Positions 17,321-24,812 of a DNA stretch of 64,000 bases are shown one piece after another; position 1 is the stretch's first letter, and every line of letters starts with the position of its first letter. This stretch comes from an uncultured Bacteroides sp. (lineage in GTDB: Bacteria > Bacteroidota > Bacteroidia > Bacteroidales > Bacteroidaceae): assembly GCF_900547205.1 (NCBI RefSeq), contig NZ_URFY01000023.1:3637-67636 (forward strand), read 5' to 3'. The position numbers were made by a program, and so were the translations under genes. The notes beneath the pieces are model-generated. The model was given only the letters and a program-made list of their open reading frames with translations, was not told where the DNA came from and did not search any database.

Positions 17321-18601
17321 ATGAAAGATATGAAAACTCAACTTATAACTCTGTCACTGTTGACCTTTAGTTTCACAGCTGGGGCACAACAGTCCTATCT
17401 AAGCCTTGAAGCCTACCGCGCCAAAGTGGAGACTTATAGCCAAGTTCTGAAACAACAAAAACTTAGAACGATGGCAAGCACTGAGGAACGAAAGATAGCA
17501 TATACAGGCTTCCTGCCCCATATTGATATAAATGCAGACGGTACACTTAACATGAGCGACCTTAATGCCTGGAATGAACCTCTGGGTGAATATCGCAACC
17601 ACACTTATCAAGGGGTATTTGTCGTCTCACAACCACTCTATACAGGGGGTGCTCTCAACGCCCAACAAAAGATTGCCAAAGCCGACGAGAAACTGAATCA
17701 GCTAAATGAAGAACTTACATTAGACCAGATTCATTATCAGAGCGATGCTGTTTATTGGAACGCCTCTGCTTCGCAAGCTATGTTGCAGGCTGCCAACACC
17801 TATCAAGACATTGTAAAGCAGCAATATGACATCATTCAAGACCGCTTCGATGATGGAATGATCAGCCGCACAGATTTACTGATGATTTCTACCCGATTAA
17901 AGGAAGCGGAATTGCAGTATATTAAAGCACGTCAGAATTATACGCTGGCTCTGCAAAGGCTGAATATACTGATGGGAATAGAACCGAATACCCCAGTAGA
18001 CAGTCTTTATACCATTGACATAGCTTCCGCCCCCATACAGATTTTATCTCTTGAGAATGTATTGCAGCGACGAGCCGATTATGAAAGTACAGAAGTTAAT
18101 ATCGAGAAGAGCTTGGCTCAACGCAAAGCTGCTCTTAGCCAATTCAACCCTCAACTGAATATGTACTTCAGCGGCGGATGGGCTACTGCAACACCTAACT
18201 TAGGATACGATGTTTCCTTCAATCCCATTATCGGCATAAACTTGAATATTCCTATTTTCCGTTGGGGAGCACGCCTTAAAACAAACCGCCAACAAAAAGC
18301 GTATGTCGAAATACAGAAGCTGCAACAAAGCTACGTCACCGATAATATCAATGAAGAACTTTCTGCCGCGCTGACTAAACTCAAAGAAACGGAATTTCAA
18401 GTGAAAACAGCGAAAGAGAATATGAATCTGGCAAACGAGAATCTCGATTTGGTTTCATTCTCCTACAATGAAGGAAAAGCAAATATGGTGGACGTACTCT
18501 CCGCACAGTTATCATGGACGCAAGCGCATACCAATCTGATAAATGCGTATTTGGCAGAGAAAATGGCGGTGGCTGAATACAAGAAAGTTATAAGCGAGTG
18601 A
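17321..18601 (+). CDS. TolC-family outer-membrane efflux protein
   Basis: A 426-residue outer-membrane factor that completes the RND export duct. A signal peptide ends near AGA-QQ (about residue 23). Two OEP repeats of long helices with Gln/Asn-rich coiled coil follow, for example DRFDDGMISRTDLLMIST and YNEGKANMVDVLSAQLSW, the typical paired motif of the family. The ATG at 17321 is used; a second ATG at 17330 is equally plausible because both leave the signal peptide intact. It is last in the operon and followed by a strong terminator. Confidence 0.93.
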   Translation: MKDMKTQLITLSLLTFSFTAGAQQSYLSLEAYRAKVETYSQVLKQQKLRTMASTEERKIAYTGFLPHIDINADGTLNMSDLNAWNEPLGEYRNHTYQGVFVVSQPLYTGGALNAQQKIAKADEKLNQLNEELTLDQIHYQSDAVYWNASASQAMLQAANTYQDIVKQQYDIIQDRFDDGMISRTDLLMISTRLKEAELQYIKARQNYTLALQRLNILMGIEPNTPVDSLYTIDIASAPIQILSLENVLQRRADYESTEVNIEKSLAQRKAALSQFNPQLNMYFSGGWATATPNLGYDVSFNPIIGINLNIPIFRWGARLKTNRQQKAYVEIQKLQQSYVTDNINEELSAALTKLKETEFQVKTAKENMNLANENLDLVSFSYNEGKANMVDVLSAQLSWTQAHTNLINAYLAEKMAVAEYKKVISE

Positions 18602-18622
18602 AAAGAATAATAGTATAAAAAA

Positions 18623-18670
18623 TCGTCCCACTATCACATTGCTGTGCAGTGGGACGAACTTTTTCTTTTC
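18623..18670 (+). terminator. Terminator of the RND efflux operon
   Basis: TCGTCCCACT (18623-18632) pairs perfectly with AGTGGGACGA (18648-18657), with an inner CACA/TGTG pairing, followed by ACTTTTTCTTTT. It also separates the operon from the converging toxin gene. Confidence 0.9.
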
Positions 18671-18675
18671 TTATA

Positions 18676-19026
18676 TTACAATATATCGTTCTGCTTTAAG
18701 ATATCTTGTATCTCCTTGTCTGTCAAGCTTTCACATTCGGACTTATCATAAATAGTGAGCAACTTTATTTCTGAATCTATCTCCGTCAGAATCACCGTAT
18801 AAGTAATTACTCGTGCACCACCACTTTTACCTTTATTTTTTGAAGTAATAGCCATACGCACTTTACGAAGATTGTTACCTAAGCTGACTCCTTGTTCGGG
18901 ATTCAATAACAAATCACGTCCCAAATCTTCAAGATCCTGCTTTAATGATTTATACCGTTTTGCCAAACGCTTCATTTCCCTAAGAAATCCAGGAGTAACG
19001 GTAATTTTATATTTCATCAAGGGCAT
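18676..19026 (-). CDS. RelE/ParE-family toxin
   Basis: A 116-residue basic protein of the RelE/ParE superfamily. The start YKITVTPGFLREMKRLAKRY and the core LGNNLRKVRMAIT...GGARVITYTVI are typical of Bacteroidetes RelE/YafQ-like toxins, most of which cleave mRNA on the ribosome. It overlaps the upstream antitoxin by 20 bp if translated from 19026; a second ATG at 19017 is also possible. The overlap and order (antitoxin first) are standard for type II modules. Confidence 0.88.
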   Translation of the reverse strand: MPLMKYKITVTPGFLREMKRLAKRYKSLKQDLEDLGRDLLLNPEQGVSLGNNLRKVRMAITSKNKGKSGGARVITYTVILTEIDSEIKLLTIYDKSECESLTDKEIQDILKQNDIL

Positions 19027-19270
19027 CTTCTAGCGACTTAAATTCCAGCTTACCTTCCAAATTCAACTTCAACTCTTTGCAAGCTTCATCTAAGTTTGCT
19101 AAAACCTCCGCCTTTGTCCGGTATGGAATTGCCTCTTCAGCAACAACATTCATCTGATAGTTTTCACTATTCAACATTGATTTCACTTTCCTCAGAATAG
19201 TTATATCATCCACATCCAATATCCGACGAATCAGTTCATTCTTTTCAGCTTCTAACGTCATTGTACTCAT
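19007..19270 (-). CDS. Antitoxin of the RelE-type module
   Basis: An 87-residue acidic protein immediately upstream of and overlapping the RelE-type toxin. The N-terminus (EKNELIRRILDVDDITILRKVKSML) is helical. The C-terminus (from about residue 45) is a charged tail likely to wrap the toxin. No clear ribbon-helix-helix or HTH motif is seen, so DNA-binding autoregulation is not evident. A well-formed promoter (19304-19335) lies upstream. The antitoxin role is inferred from position and size. Confidence 0.8.
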   Translation of the reverse strand: MSTMTLEAEKNELIRRILDVDDITILRKVKSMLNSENYQMNVVAEEAIPYRTKAEVLANLDEACKELKLNLEGKLEFKSLEDALDEI

Positions 19271-19303
19271 ACGCCTTCTGTTTTTAACTGTTATACATCA
19301 ATA

Positions 19304-19335
19304 CAAAGGTAGTGATATCAAACGAGTTCGCCAAA
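19304..19335 (-). promoter_or_regulatory. Consensus Bacteroides promoter of the toxin-antitoxin pair
   Basis: On the minus strand TTTG (19332-19335) is followed after exactly 20 bp by TACCTTTG (19304-19311). This is among the best promoter matches in the window; the leader would be about 30 nt. Confidence 0.7.
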
Positions 19336-19374
19336 CATGAATGTATAAAAAGTCATCTATACGATGCAGCCTTT

Positions 19375-20610
19375 TTACGCAAGGAATGAAATCAACACAC
19401 CCGCAGCTACGGCAGAACCGATCACCCCGGAGATGTTACTTGCCATGCAATATTGCAATACGTGATTCTTTGGGTCATACTTCAACGCTATCTCATTGGC
19501 TACACGACTAGCCATCGGAACAGCACTCAGACCCGTTGCACCGATAAGCGGATTGATTTTCTTCTTGGAGAAGAGATTCACCAGCTTCACAAACAAGATA
19601 CCACCTGTAATGGAAAGAGCGAACGCCAGGAATCCACCGACTACAATACCGATTGTAGTCCAATTCAAGAAAGCTTCTGTTGTCATCGTGGCACCTACGG
19701 ACAAACCGAGGAAGATAGTAGCAGCATTCATGATACTGTTGGAAGCGGCATCGAATAAGCGGAAGGTGTTCGTTCCGATTTCTTTCACCAGATTACCGAA
19801 CATCAACATACCAATCAATGGCACTGCACTCGGCACGAATAGAGCTACAACCGTAGTCACCACAATAGGGAAAATAATCTTCAGCACACGCAAGTTCTTG
19901 ATTTCCGTTTTTGAAGGGAACTTCTTTTCCTGTTCCTTCATATTAATACTCAGTTCCTTCTTCGAACAAAGCAACTTCACCACCAACGGAATGATTACCG
20001 GAACCAAAGCCATATAAGAATAAGCGGCAATTGCAATCGGACCCAACAAATGAGGAGCCAACTTGATAGTCGTAAAGATAGCCGTAGGACCATCCGCACC
20101 ACCAATTATACCTAAAGAAGCAGCTTCCTTCGGAGTGAAGCCCATCAAGATAGCAACCAGCAATACCGTAAAGATACCCAACTGGGCAGCAGCACCGAAA
20201 ATAGATAGACGCAAGTTACGCAACATCGGCCCGAAGTCGGTTAATGCACCCACACCCATGAAGATTATCGGAGGCAGGAAGCCCGTTTTAATCAGCATAT
20301 AGTAGATAAAGTTCATGATTCCCAACTCATGGGCGATGTCGTGCAACGGCATTTCCCAGATGTTCTTCATCACTCCATTTATCATTATCATACCATTCTC
20401 GTCTGCCTGAATCACTCCCATATCACCACCGGGAAAGTTGGCTAGCAACACACCGAAAGCAATAGGAACAAGCAACAGTGGTTCATACTGTTTCTTGATA
20501 CCCAGATAAAGCAGGACGAACGCAATGGCATACATTACCAGGAACTGAGGTTCGGCAATAATATTGCTGAACGCAGTCATGTCGTATAAGTTCTCAAATA
20601 TCTCGTTCAT
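19375..20610 (-). CDS. oadB: Na+-translocating decarboxylase beta subunit (oxaloacetate-decarboxylase type)
   Basis: A 411-residue polytopic membrane protein paralogous to the beta subunit at 8145. It uses carboxybiotin decarboxylation to export Na+. Shared landmarks are GVGALTDFGPML, GIIGGADGPTAIF, NPLIGATGLSAVPMASR and CMASNISGVIGSA. The N-terminus is about 25 residues longer than in the mmd paralogue. Its ATG overlaps the stop of oadA by one base (TAATG), indicating translational coupling. It is last in the oadG-oadA-oadB operon. Confidence 0.95.
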   Translation of the reverse strand: MNEIFENLYDMTAFSNIIAEPQFLVMYAIAFVLLYLGIKKQYEPLLLVPIAFGVLLANFPGGDMGVIQADENGMIMINGVMKNIWEMPLHDIAHELGIMNFIYYMLIKTGFLPPIIFMGVGALTDFGPMLRNLRLSIFGAAAQLGIFTVLLVAILMGFTPKEAASLGIIGGADGPTAIFTTIKLAPHLLGPIAIAAYSYMALVPVIIPLVVKLLCSKKELSINMKEQEKKFPSKTEIKNLRVLKIIFPIVVTTVVALFVPSAVPLIGMLMFGNLVKEIGTNTFRLFDAASNSIMNAATIFLGLSVGATMTTEAFLNWTTIGIVVGGFLAFALSITGGILFVKLVNLFSKKKINPLIGATGLSAVPMASRVANEIALKYDPKNHVLQYCMASNISGVIGSAVAAGVLISFLA

Positions 20611-22445
20611 TATCCAATCTTCATTAATACATCATCTTCAGAAACAGAGTCTCCCGGATTGGCGCAGATGGCAGTGATTGTACCGCCAAATTCCGCACGG
20701 ATTGCATTGTAAGTCTTCATGGCTTCAACATAGCAGAGCACATCACCTTCTTTCACCGTATCCCCTACTTTCAAGGCAGCTTCCTGTGCATTCTTCACCA
20801 AGAAGAATTTTCCTTCCAACGGAGAAAGAACGTCTTTACCCTCTCCCACGGGAGCAGCGGCAGCAGTAGCAGATGCAGCGGGCAATTCAGCATCACCGTA
20901 AGCTACGGTCACCCGATAAGCCTGCCCGTCAACCTGTACAGTCAGCGTCTTTGGTTTTGCATCGTCCAGCGGAGATTTATCCTTTTCGGCACGGCGTTTT
21001 GCCACATCTTCAAGGAAGTCTTCTTTTGCCTTCCCACTTTTGTAAGCTTCGTATTGAGCGGGATGCATGGCGTACTCGAAAAGTTCTTCATCGTCCTGTC
21101 CTGTTTCCCACTTGTTCTCTTTCATCAACTTGCGATACTTTTCGAGATTGTCCGGATAGTTGTCTTGCGGATTTCCTTCGAAGAATTTACGTCCTTCGCG
21201 TTCTGCCTTCTCGATGATTTCAGGAGCGAGTTTGCCCGGCAAGCGTCCGGCTTTACCTAGAATCATATCCCAGATATCGTCGGCAATCATTCCCCAGCGA
21301 TCCTTTCCTTTTTCCATTGCCATCACGTTCATCATGGCAAGGTTTTTCACGTATTGGCTGAACGGAGTCACCAACGGTGGATAACCTACGCGCGGCCATA
21401 CATAGGCCACTTCATCAAACAGCTTGATGAGAAGTTGGTCCTGCGTCATAAACGGCAGGTTGTGTTTTGCCTTGTACTTATTGATTGATTCCAGATTGGC
21501 TTCGAGGTCCGCCATCAAACTACCCATCATACCACCGGGAAGTCCGGGACCGATAAGCAATGAGTTCATCAAGCGGTTTTTCGGACTGATGTACAATCCC
21601 AAGAAGTCGTCCATAAATTCCTGAATCAGGGCACGTACCTTCATATAGGCTTCCATATTGATTTCCGGTACCTTATATCCGGCATCTTTCAACATAGCCT
21701 GAACACTGAGCAAGTCAGCATGACCGGTTCCCCAAGAAAGCGGTTCCATACCTACATCGATGTAGTCACAACCGGCTTCACATACTTCGAGGATACTTGC
21801 CATATTGAATCCGGGTCCTGCATGGCTGTGATACTGAACAGGTATCTCGGGATGTGCAGCTTTGATATTCGCAACGATTTTTCCCAATGAAACGGGGCGA
21901 CCGACACCTGCCATATCTTTGATACATATCTCGTCTGCCCCAAGTTTGATAAGTTCCAACGCCATATTTGTATAATACTCTACGGTGTGGATAGGCGAAT
22001 GAGTGATACATAGTGAGCACTGAGAAATCATACCCGCTTCCTTAGCATATGTAATGGAGGGAGCGATATTACGCACATCGTTCAGTCCGCAGAATGTACG
22101 GGTAATATCCGTGCCTTGTGCTTTCTTTACTTTGTAGAACAGCTTGCGGACATCTGCCGGCACAGGACTCATACGGAGTCCGTTCAGCGCACGGTCGAGC
22201 ATATGAGTTTGGATACCGGCTTCGTGGAACGGCTTTGTCCAGTCGCGCACAGCTCTATTGGGATTTTCGCCAAACAATAAATTTACTTGTTCAAAACCTC
22301 CGCCATTAGTTTCTACGCGGGCAAAACAGCCCATTTCAATGATGGCAGGCGCTACCTTAACGAGTTGGTCTACACGAGGAACATATTTTCCGGCTGATTG
22401 CCACATATCTCGGAAAACCAAACTAAACTTTACTTCTCTTTTCAT
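20610..22445 (-). CDS. oadA: Biotin-dependent carboxyltransferase (oxaloacetate decarboxylase alpha / pyruvate carboxylase B)
   Basis: A 611-residue protein with an N-terminal HMGL-like TIM barrel (FRDMWQSAGKYVP, CSLCITHSPIHT, ADEICIKDMAGVGRP, PVQYHSHAGPGF for metal and substrate binding). The PYC/OADA conserved domain follows, then an Ala-rich linker (about 525-540) and a C-terminal biotinyl domain. The biotin motif is E-A-M-K-T rather than the usual E-A-M-K-M; the Lys is present. With membrane subunits OadG and OadB beside it, decarboxylation of oxaloacetate (or a related acid) driving Na+ export is the most likely role. Pyruvate carboxylation cannot be excluded from sequence alone. Confidence 0.92.
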   Translation of the reverse strand: MKREVKFSLVFRDMWQSAGKYVPRVDQLVKVAPAIIEMGCFARVETNGGGFEQVNLLFGENPNRAVRDWTKPFHEAGIQTHMLDRALNGLRMSPVPADVRKLFYKVKKAQGTDITRTFCGLNDVRNIAPSITYAKEAGMISQCSLCITHSPIHTVEYYTNMALELIKLGADEICIKDMAGVGRPVSLGKIVANIKAAHPEIPVQYHSHAGPGFNMASILEVCEAGCDYIDVGMEPLSWGTGHADLLSVQAMLKDAGYKVPEINMEAYMKVRALIQEFMDDFLGLYISPKNRLMNSLLIGPGLPGGMMGSLMADLEANLESINKYKAKHNLPFMTQDQLLIKLFDEVAYVWPRVGYPPLVTPFSQYVKNLAMMNVMAMEKGKDRWGMIADDIWDMILGKAGRLPGKLAPEIIEKAEREGRKFFEGNPQDNYPDNLEKYRKLMKENKWETGQDDEELFEYAMHPAQYEAYKSGKAKEDFLEDVAKRRAEKDKSPLDDAKPKTLTVQVDGQAYRVTVAYGDAELPAASATAAAAPVGEGKDVLSPLEGKFFLVKNAQEAALKVGDTVKEGDVLCYVEAMKTYNAIRAEFGGTITAICANPGDSVSEDDVLMKIG

Positions 22446-22473
22446 GTTTTTCTATGATATACTTTTTATAGAT

Positions 22474-22734
22474 TTATAATTTTTCCACTTTAGTGACTTT
22501 ACCTTTCCCTTGCGTCACCACATTCACGGCTGCTGTAATGGCGGCGAGTATATTTCCCGGGACAGGTGCAGGACCTCTCGGCGCTTCCTTCTTAGCAGGA
22601 ACCGCTTCTTCAGGGGCATACTTGTTGACGAGGGCTATCAGCAATTTACCTAAATAAATCACAATCAGCAGAATAACAAACACGGTAGCCATTCCGACCA
22701 CCATCAGCAGAAACGCTGTTTCGATATTTTCCAT
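22474..22734 (-). CDS. oadG: Na+-pump decarboxylase gamma subunit (OadG type)
   Basis: An 86-residue single-span protein: an N-terminal membrane helix (AFLLMVVGMATVFVILLIVI), then a Pro/Ala-rich linker and a short C-terminal segment (GNILAAITAAVNVVTQGKGK). This is the classical OadG layout; it docks the carboxyltransferase OadA to OadB. The ATG at 22734 is preferred over one 36 nt upstream because it gives the short cytoplasmic/periplasmic start MENIETAF typical of the family. It is first in the operon, 28 nt before oadA. Compare the much larger gamma subunit at 6770. Confidence 0.9.
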   Translation of the reverse strand: MENIETAFLLMVVGMATVFVILLIVIYLGKLLIALVNKYAPEEAVPAKKEAPRGPAPVPGNILAAITAAVNVVTQGKGKVTKVEKL

Positions 22735-22900
22735 ATAATAAACTATTAGTAATTCAAGTCGTTTTTTCAAAAAGCGTTCGAAATTACCGATTTTTTATTA
22801 TAAAATAATTTAAGAAAGGGATAATAAAGTATAAAACAGTAATTTGAATAGTATTATTGACGAATATTTCTCCTTTTCGTAACTGCATTGTAGGAAGGAT

Positions 22901-22943
22901 TATAAAAAGTGTGAGAGAATACCCCTCAATATTTCTCTCACAC
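22901..22943 (-). terminator. Leftward intrinsic terminator downstream of fecR
   Basis: GTGTGAGAGAA (22909-22919) and TTCTCTCACAC (22933-22943) form a perfect 11-bp stem. On the minus strand it is followed by TTTTTATA. It lies about 380 nt after the fecR stop. Confidence 0.88.
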
Positions 22944-22988
22944 TCCGGATAAAACAATTATTAAATAAAAATACTCAATGATAATATG

Positions 22989-23050
22989 CCGGTTTAGCCC
23001 TATTTCTGGTTTCCTATCTTCTTAACCCTTAACTACCAGAAAAAAACCGG
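22989..23050. repeat. Nested inverted repeat (structured RNA candidate) after fecR
   Basis: CCGGTTT (22989-22995) pairs with AAACCGG (23044-23050), and inside it TTTCTGGT (23003-23010) pairs with ACCAGAAA (23035-23042). The loop is about 24 nt. Both helices are perfect. The element sits in the same transcript region as fecR, upstream of the terminator at 22909. Confidence 0.6.
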
Positions 23051-23323
23051 TTAATGTAAACCTCTGTTATTATTTATCATTAGCCTTCAAAAAAATATTA
23101 GCGTAGCAATCTAGTTGTCAAACCTTCTAAAACAACACTCAGTGAGGGAACCGCTATTCGACCTACGTTATGGCAGCCATTTTCCATCTACCATCTGTCT
23201 ACTGTTTGTTTTGAGATTAATTTAATTCAGTGCTATTTTTTTCAAACCTCATTAATAGCCCTTACAATAGATAGAGAAGGTAACATTTCTTTTTTACCAA
23301 GAAAAGAAGAAAAAAAATCGATT

Positions 23324-24163
23324 TTATTCTAATATTATTTCGTTACCCCGTTGTTTATAGGTGAATCCGCATGAGCCGAATACTTGCTTCAAGGTCGTTT
23401 TCAAGTCTTTGGTCAATACTGTACCATCATAAGTCAGTCCGTCACATTTTTCATACCCCACTATCTTAACCTTAAATATATGTTCGATATCCGCCACTAC
23501 ATTTATTAGCGGATCGTCTTCGTATCCCAAAACTTCGGGAAACTCGGATTCTTTCTCTTGCTGAGCAACGGTGACTATCTTTTTCTCATCACAACGAACA
23601 CTTTCACCGGCCTTCAACGTACGTTCTCCGACCGATGTCGCTACTTTGACACTACCCTCCTCGCAGTTTACAAACATATTCTTTCCTTGCTGGTCCACCA
23701 GAAATTTTGTTCCTAGCACCGTGACGTCTCCGGCTTCGGTACGCACAGTGAACTTACTTCCAAGGGTAACGTCGAACGATGCTTTACCGTTCAATTGTAG
23801 TCTACGTTGCCAAAGCCATGCAATCTTATTATAGTTGAGTTGAGAGTTTGCCATAATCTGCACATTACTACCGTCTGGCAATTTATAATTCATGGCAGTT
23901 GCTTCAGCAATAATCTTCTGTTCTGAAATATAGTAACAGCCTATTCCCAGAAGGATTACTAACACTGCCGCCACCCTCCAAAACAGGGAAGCGTGGCTAA
24001 GTACACCTTGCTTCCTCTTCCGGCTCAAAGCAATCTTATGGCTTTCTTCCCGCTGTAGTTTAAGCTTGTCGCCTATCTCTACCTTGCGGGAAAATCTTTC
24101 GCCAGTCAAGGGAAGTTTCTCTTCTCCTAAATACTTATCCAACGATTCCGTCCAGTTATCCAT
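23324..24163 (-). CDS. FecR-type anti-sigma factor
   Basis: A 279-residue single-span protein. The cytoplasmic N-terminus (about 1-60) binds the sigma factor, a membrane helix follows (about 62-83), then the periplasmic FecR domain (YKLPDGSNVQIMANSQLNY, GKASFDV, TVLGTKFLV) and a C-terminal DUF4974-like domain (about 215-279) that contacts the plug/signalling domain of a TonB-dependent transporter. It lies 12 nt after the ECF sigma gene. In Bacteroides such pairs usually precede a SusC/SusD pair; none follows here. Confidence 0.93.
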   Translation of the reverse strand: MDNWTESLDKYLGEEKLPLTGERFSRKVEIGDKLKLQREESHKIALSRKRKQGVLSHASLFWRVAAVLVILLGIGCYYISEQKIIAEATAMNYKLPDGSNVQIMANSQLNYNKIAWLWQRRLQLNGKASFDVTLGSKFTVRTEAGDVTVLGTKFLVDQQGKNMFVNCEEGSVKVATSVGERTLKAGESVRCDEKKIVTVAQQEKESEFPEVLGYEDDPLINVVADIEHIFKVKIVGYEKCDGLTYDGTVLTKDLKTTLKQVFGSCGFTYKQRGNEIILE

Positions 24164-24175
24164 ATCTCACTTTAA

Positions 24176-24766
24176 TTAAAATATCCATAAGTTAGCCAAC
24201 ATTGCTATCAGGAAAGATTTGCTCAATCGCTCCCGCAACTGGTTTATAGCCATGTGGGTGGTATTGTAGACGGTGCGCGATGTTATTCCCATCACCCGGG
24301 CTATTTCTTCCGAATCCATCTTTTTATAATACTTCAGATACAATACTTCCCGTTGCTGCTTCGTCAAGTTATTGAGTTCTTTCTGCAAGACTTCCAATTG
24401 CTCTTTCTCTAACTCCGAACGAATAATAGCTGTTTCAATATCTATCTCCAGATCAAACGGATAGTCATTAGCATCCAGCTCATCCAGAGATTTAAAGACT
24501 CCACTATTTTCTTTCTTCAGTGCGTTTACTATCATGTGTCTCAACGAGACGCACAAGTAAGCGGATATGGACTGAGGCACAGCACAGGTTTTCCGTTTCT
24601 CGAAGATGTAAACAAACAATGACTGAATGGCATCCGTAACCAAAGCATCATCACCAGCTATCTTCATGCCATAACCATAAAGCAAATCTGCATATTGGTC
24701 ATAAAGCTGCCGGAATGCCTCTTCATCTCCTTGTTGTATTTTTCTCCAGAATAGTGTACTACTCAT
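24176..24766 (-). CDS. ECF-type RNA polymerase sigma factor
   Basis: A 196-residue sigma-70 family protein. Region 2 is seen in AFRQLYDQYADLLYGYGMKI and region 4 in LTKQQREVLYLKYYKKMDSEE with the recognition helix GITSRTVYNTTHMAINQL. It is the Bacteroidetes ECF type paired with FecR-like anti-sigma factors. It starts 46 nt after prfC with no clear terminator between, so some read-through from the prfC operon is possible. A hydrophobic C-terminal extension (FLIAMLANLWIF) is typical of these family members. Confidence 0.93.
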   Translation of the reverse strand: MSSTLFWRKIQQGDEEAFRQLYDQYADLLYGYGMKIAGDDALVTDAIQSLFVYIFEKRKTCAVPQSISAYLCVSLRHMIVNALKKENSGVFKSLDELDANDYPFDLEIDIETAIIRSELEKEQLEVLQKELNNLTKQQREVLYLKYYKKMDSEEIARVMGITSRTVYNTTHMAINQLRERLSKSFLIAMLANLWIF

Positions 24767-24812
24767 CTATATCCTCTCTCACTATTATGAGATATTTATT
24801 TCTCTTTTTTAC

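Larger units (their letters stand above)
22735..23323. other. Gene-free region between fecR and oadG with a terminator and a nested hairpin
   Basis: 589 bp. It holds a strong leftward terminator (22909-22943) and a nested inverted repeat (22989-23050), plus AT-rich sequence. No TonB-dependent receptor gene follows the sigma/anti-sigma pair. The longest reading frame I could find on the fecR strand is 29 codons, and no TAnnTTTG box is seen on either strand between 22946 and 23323, so this is most simply a long fecR 3' untranslated region. Confidence 0.55.

Noticed and set aside
22946..23323. Possible decayed SusC/TonB-receptor gene after fecR
   Set aside because: The fecR-strand frames I checked are broken within about 30 codons and no receptor motif is seen; it is reported only as a non-coding region.
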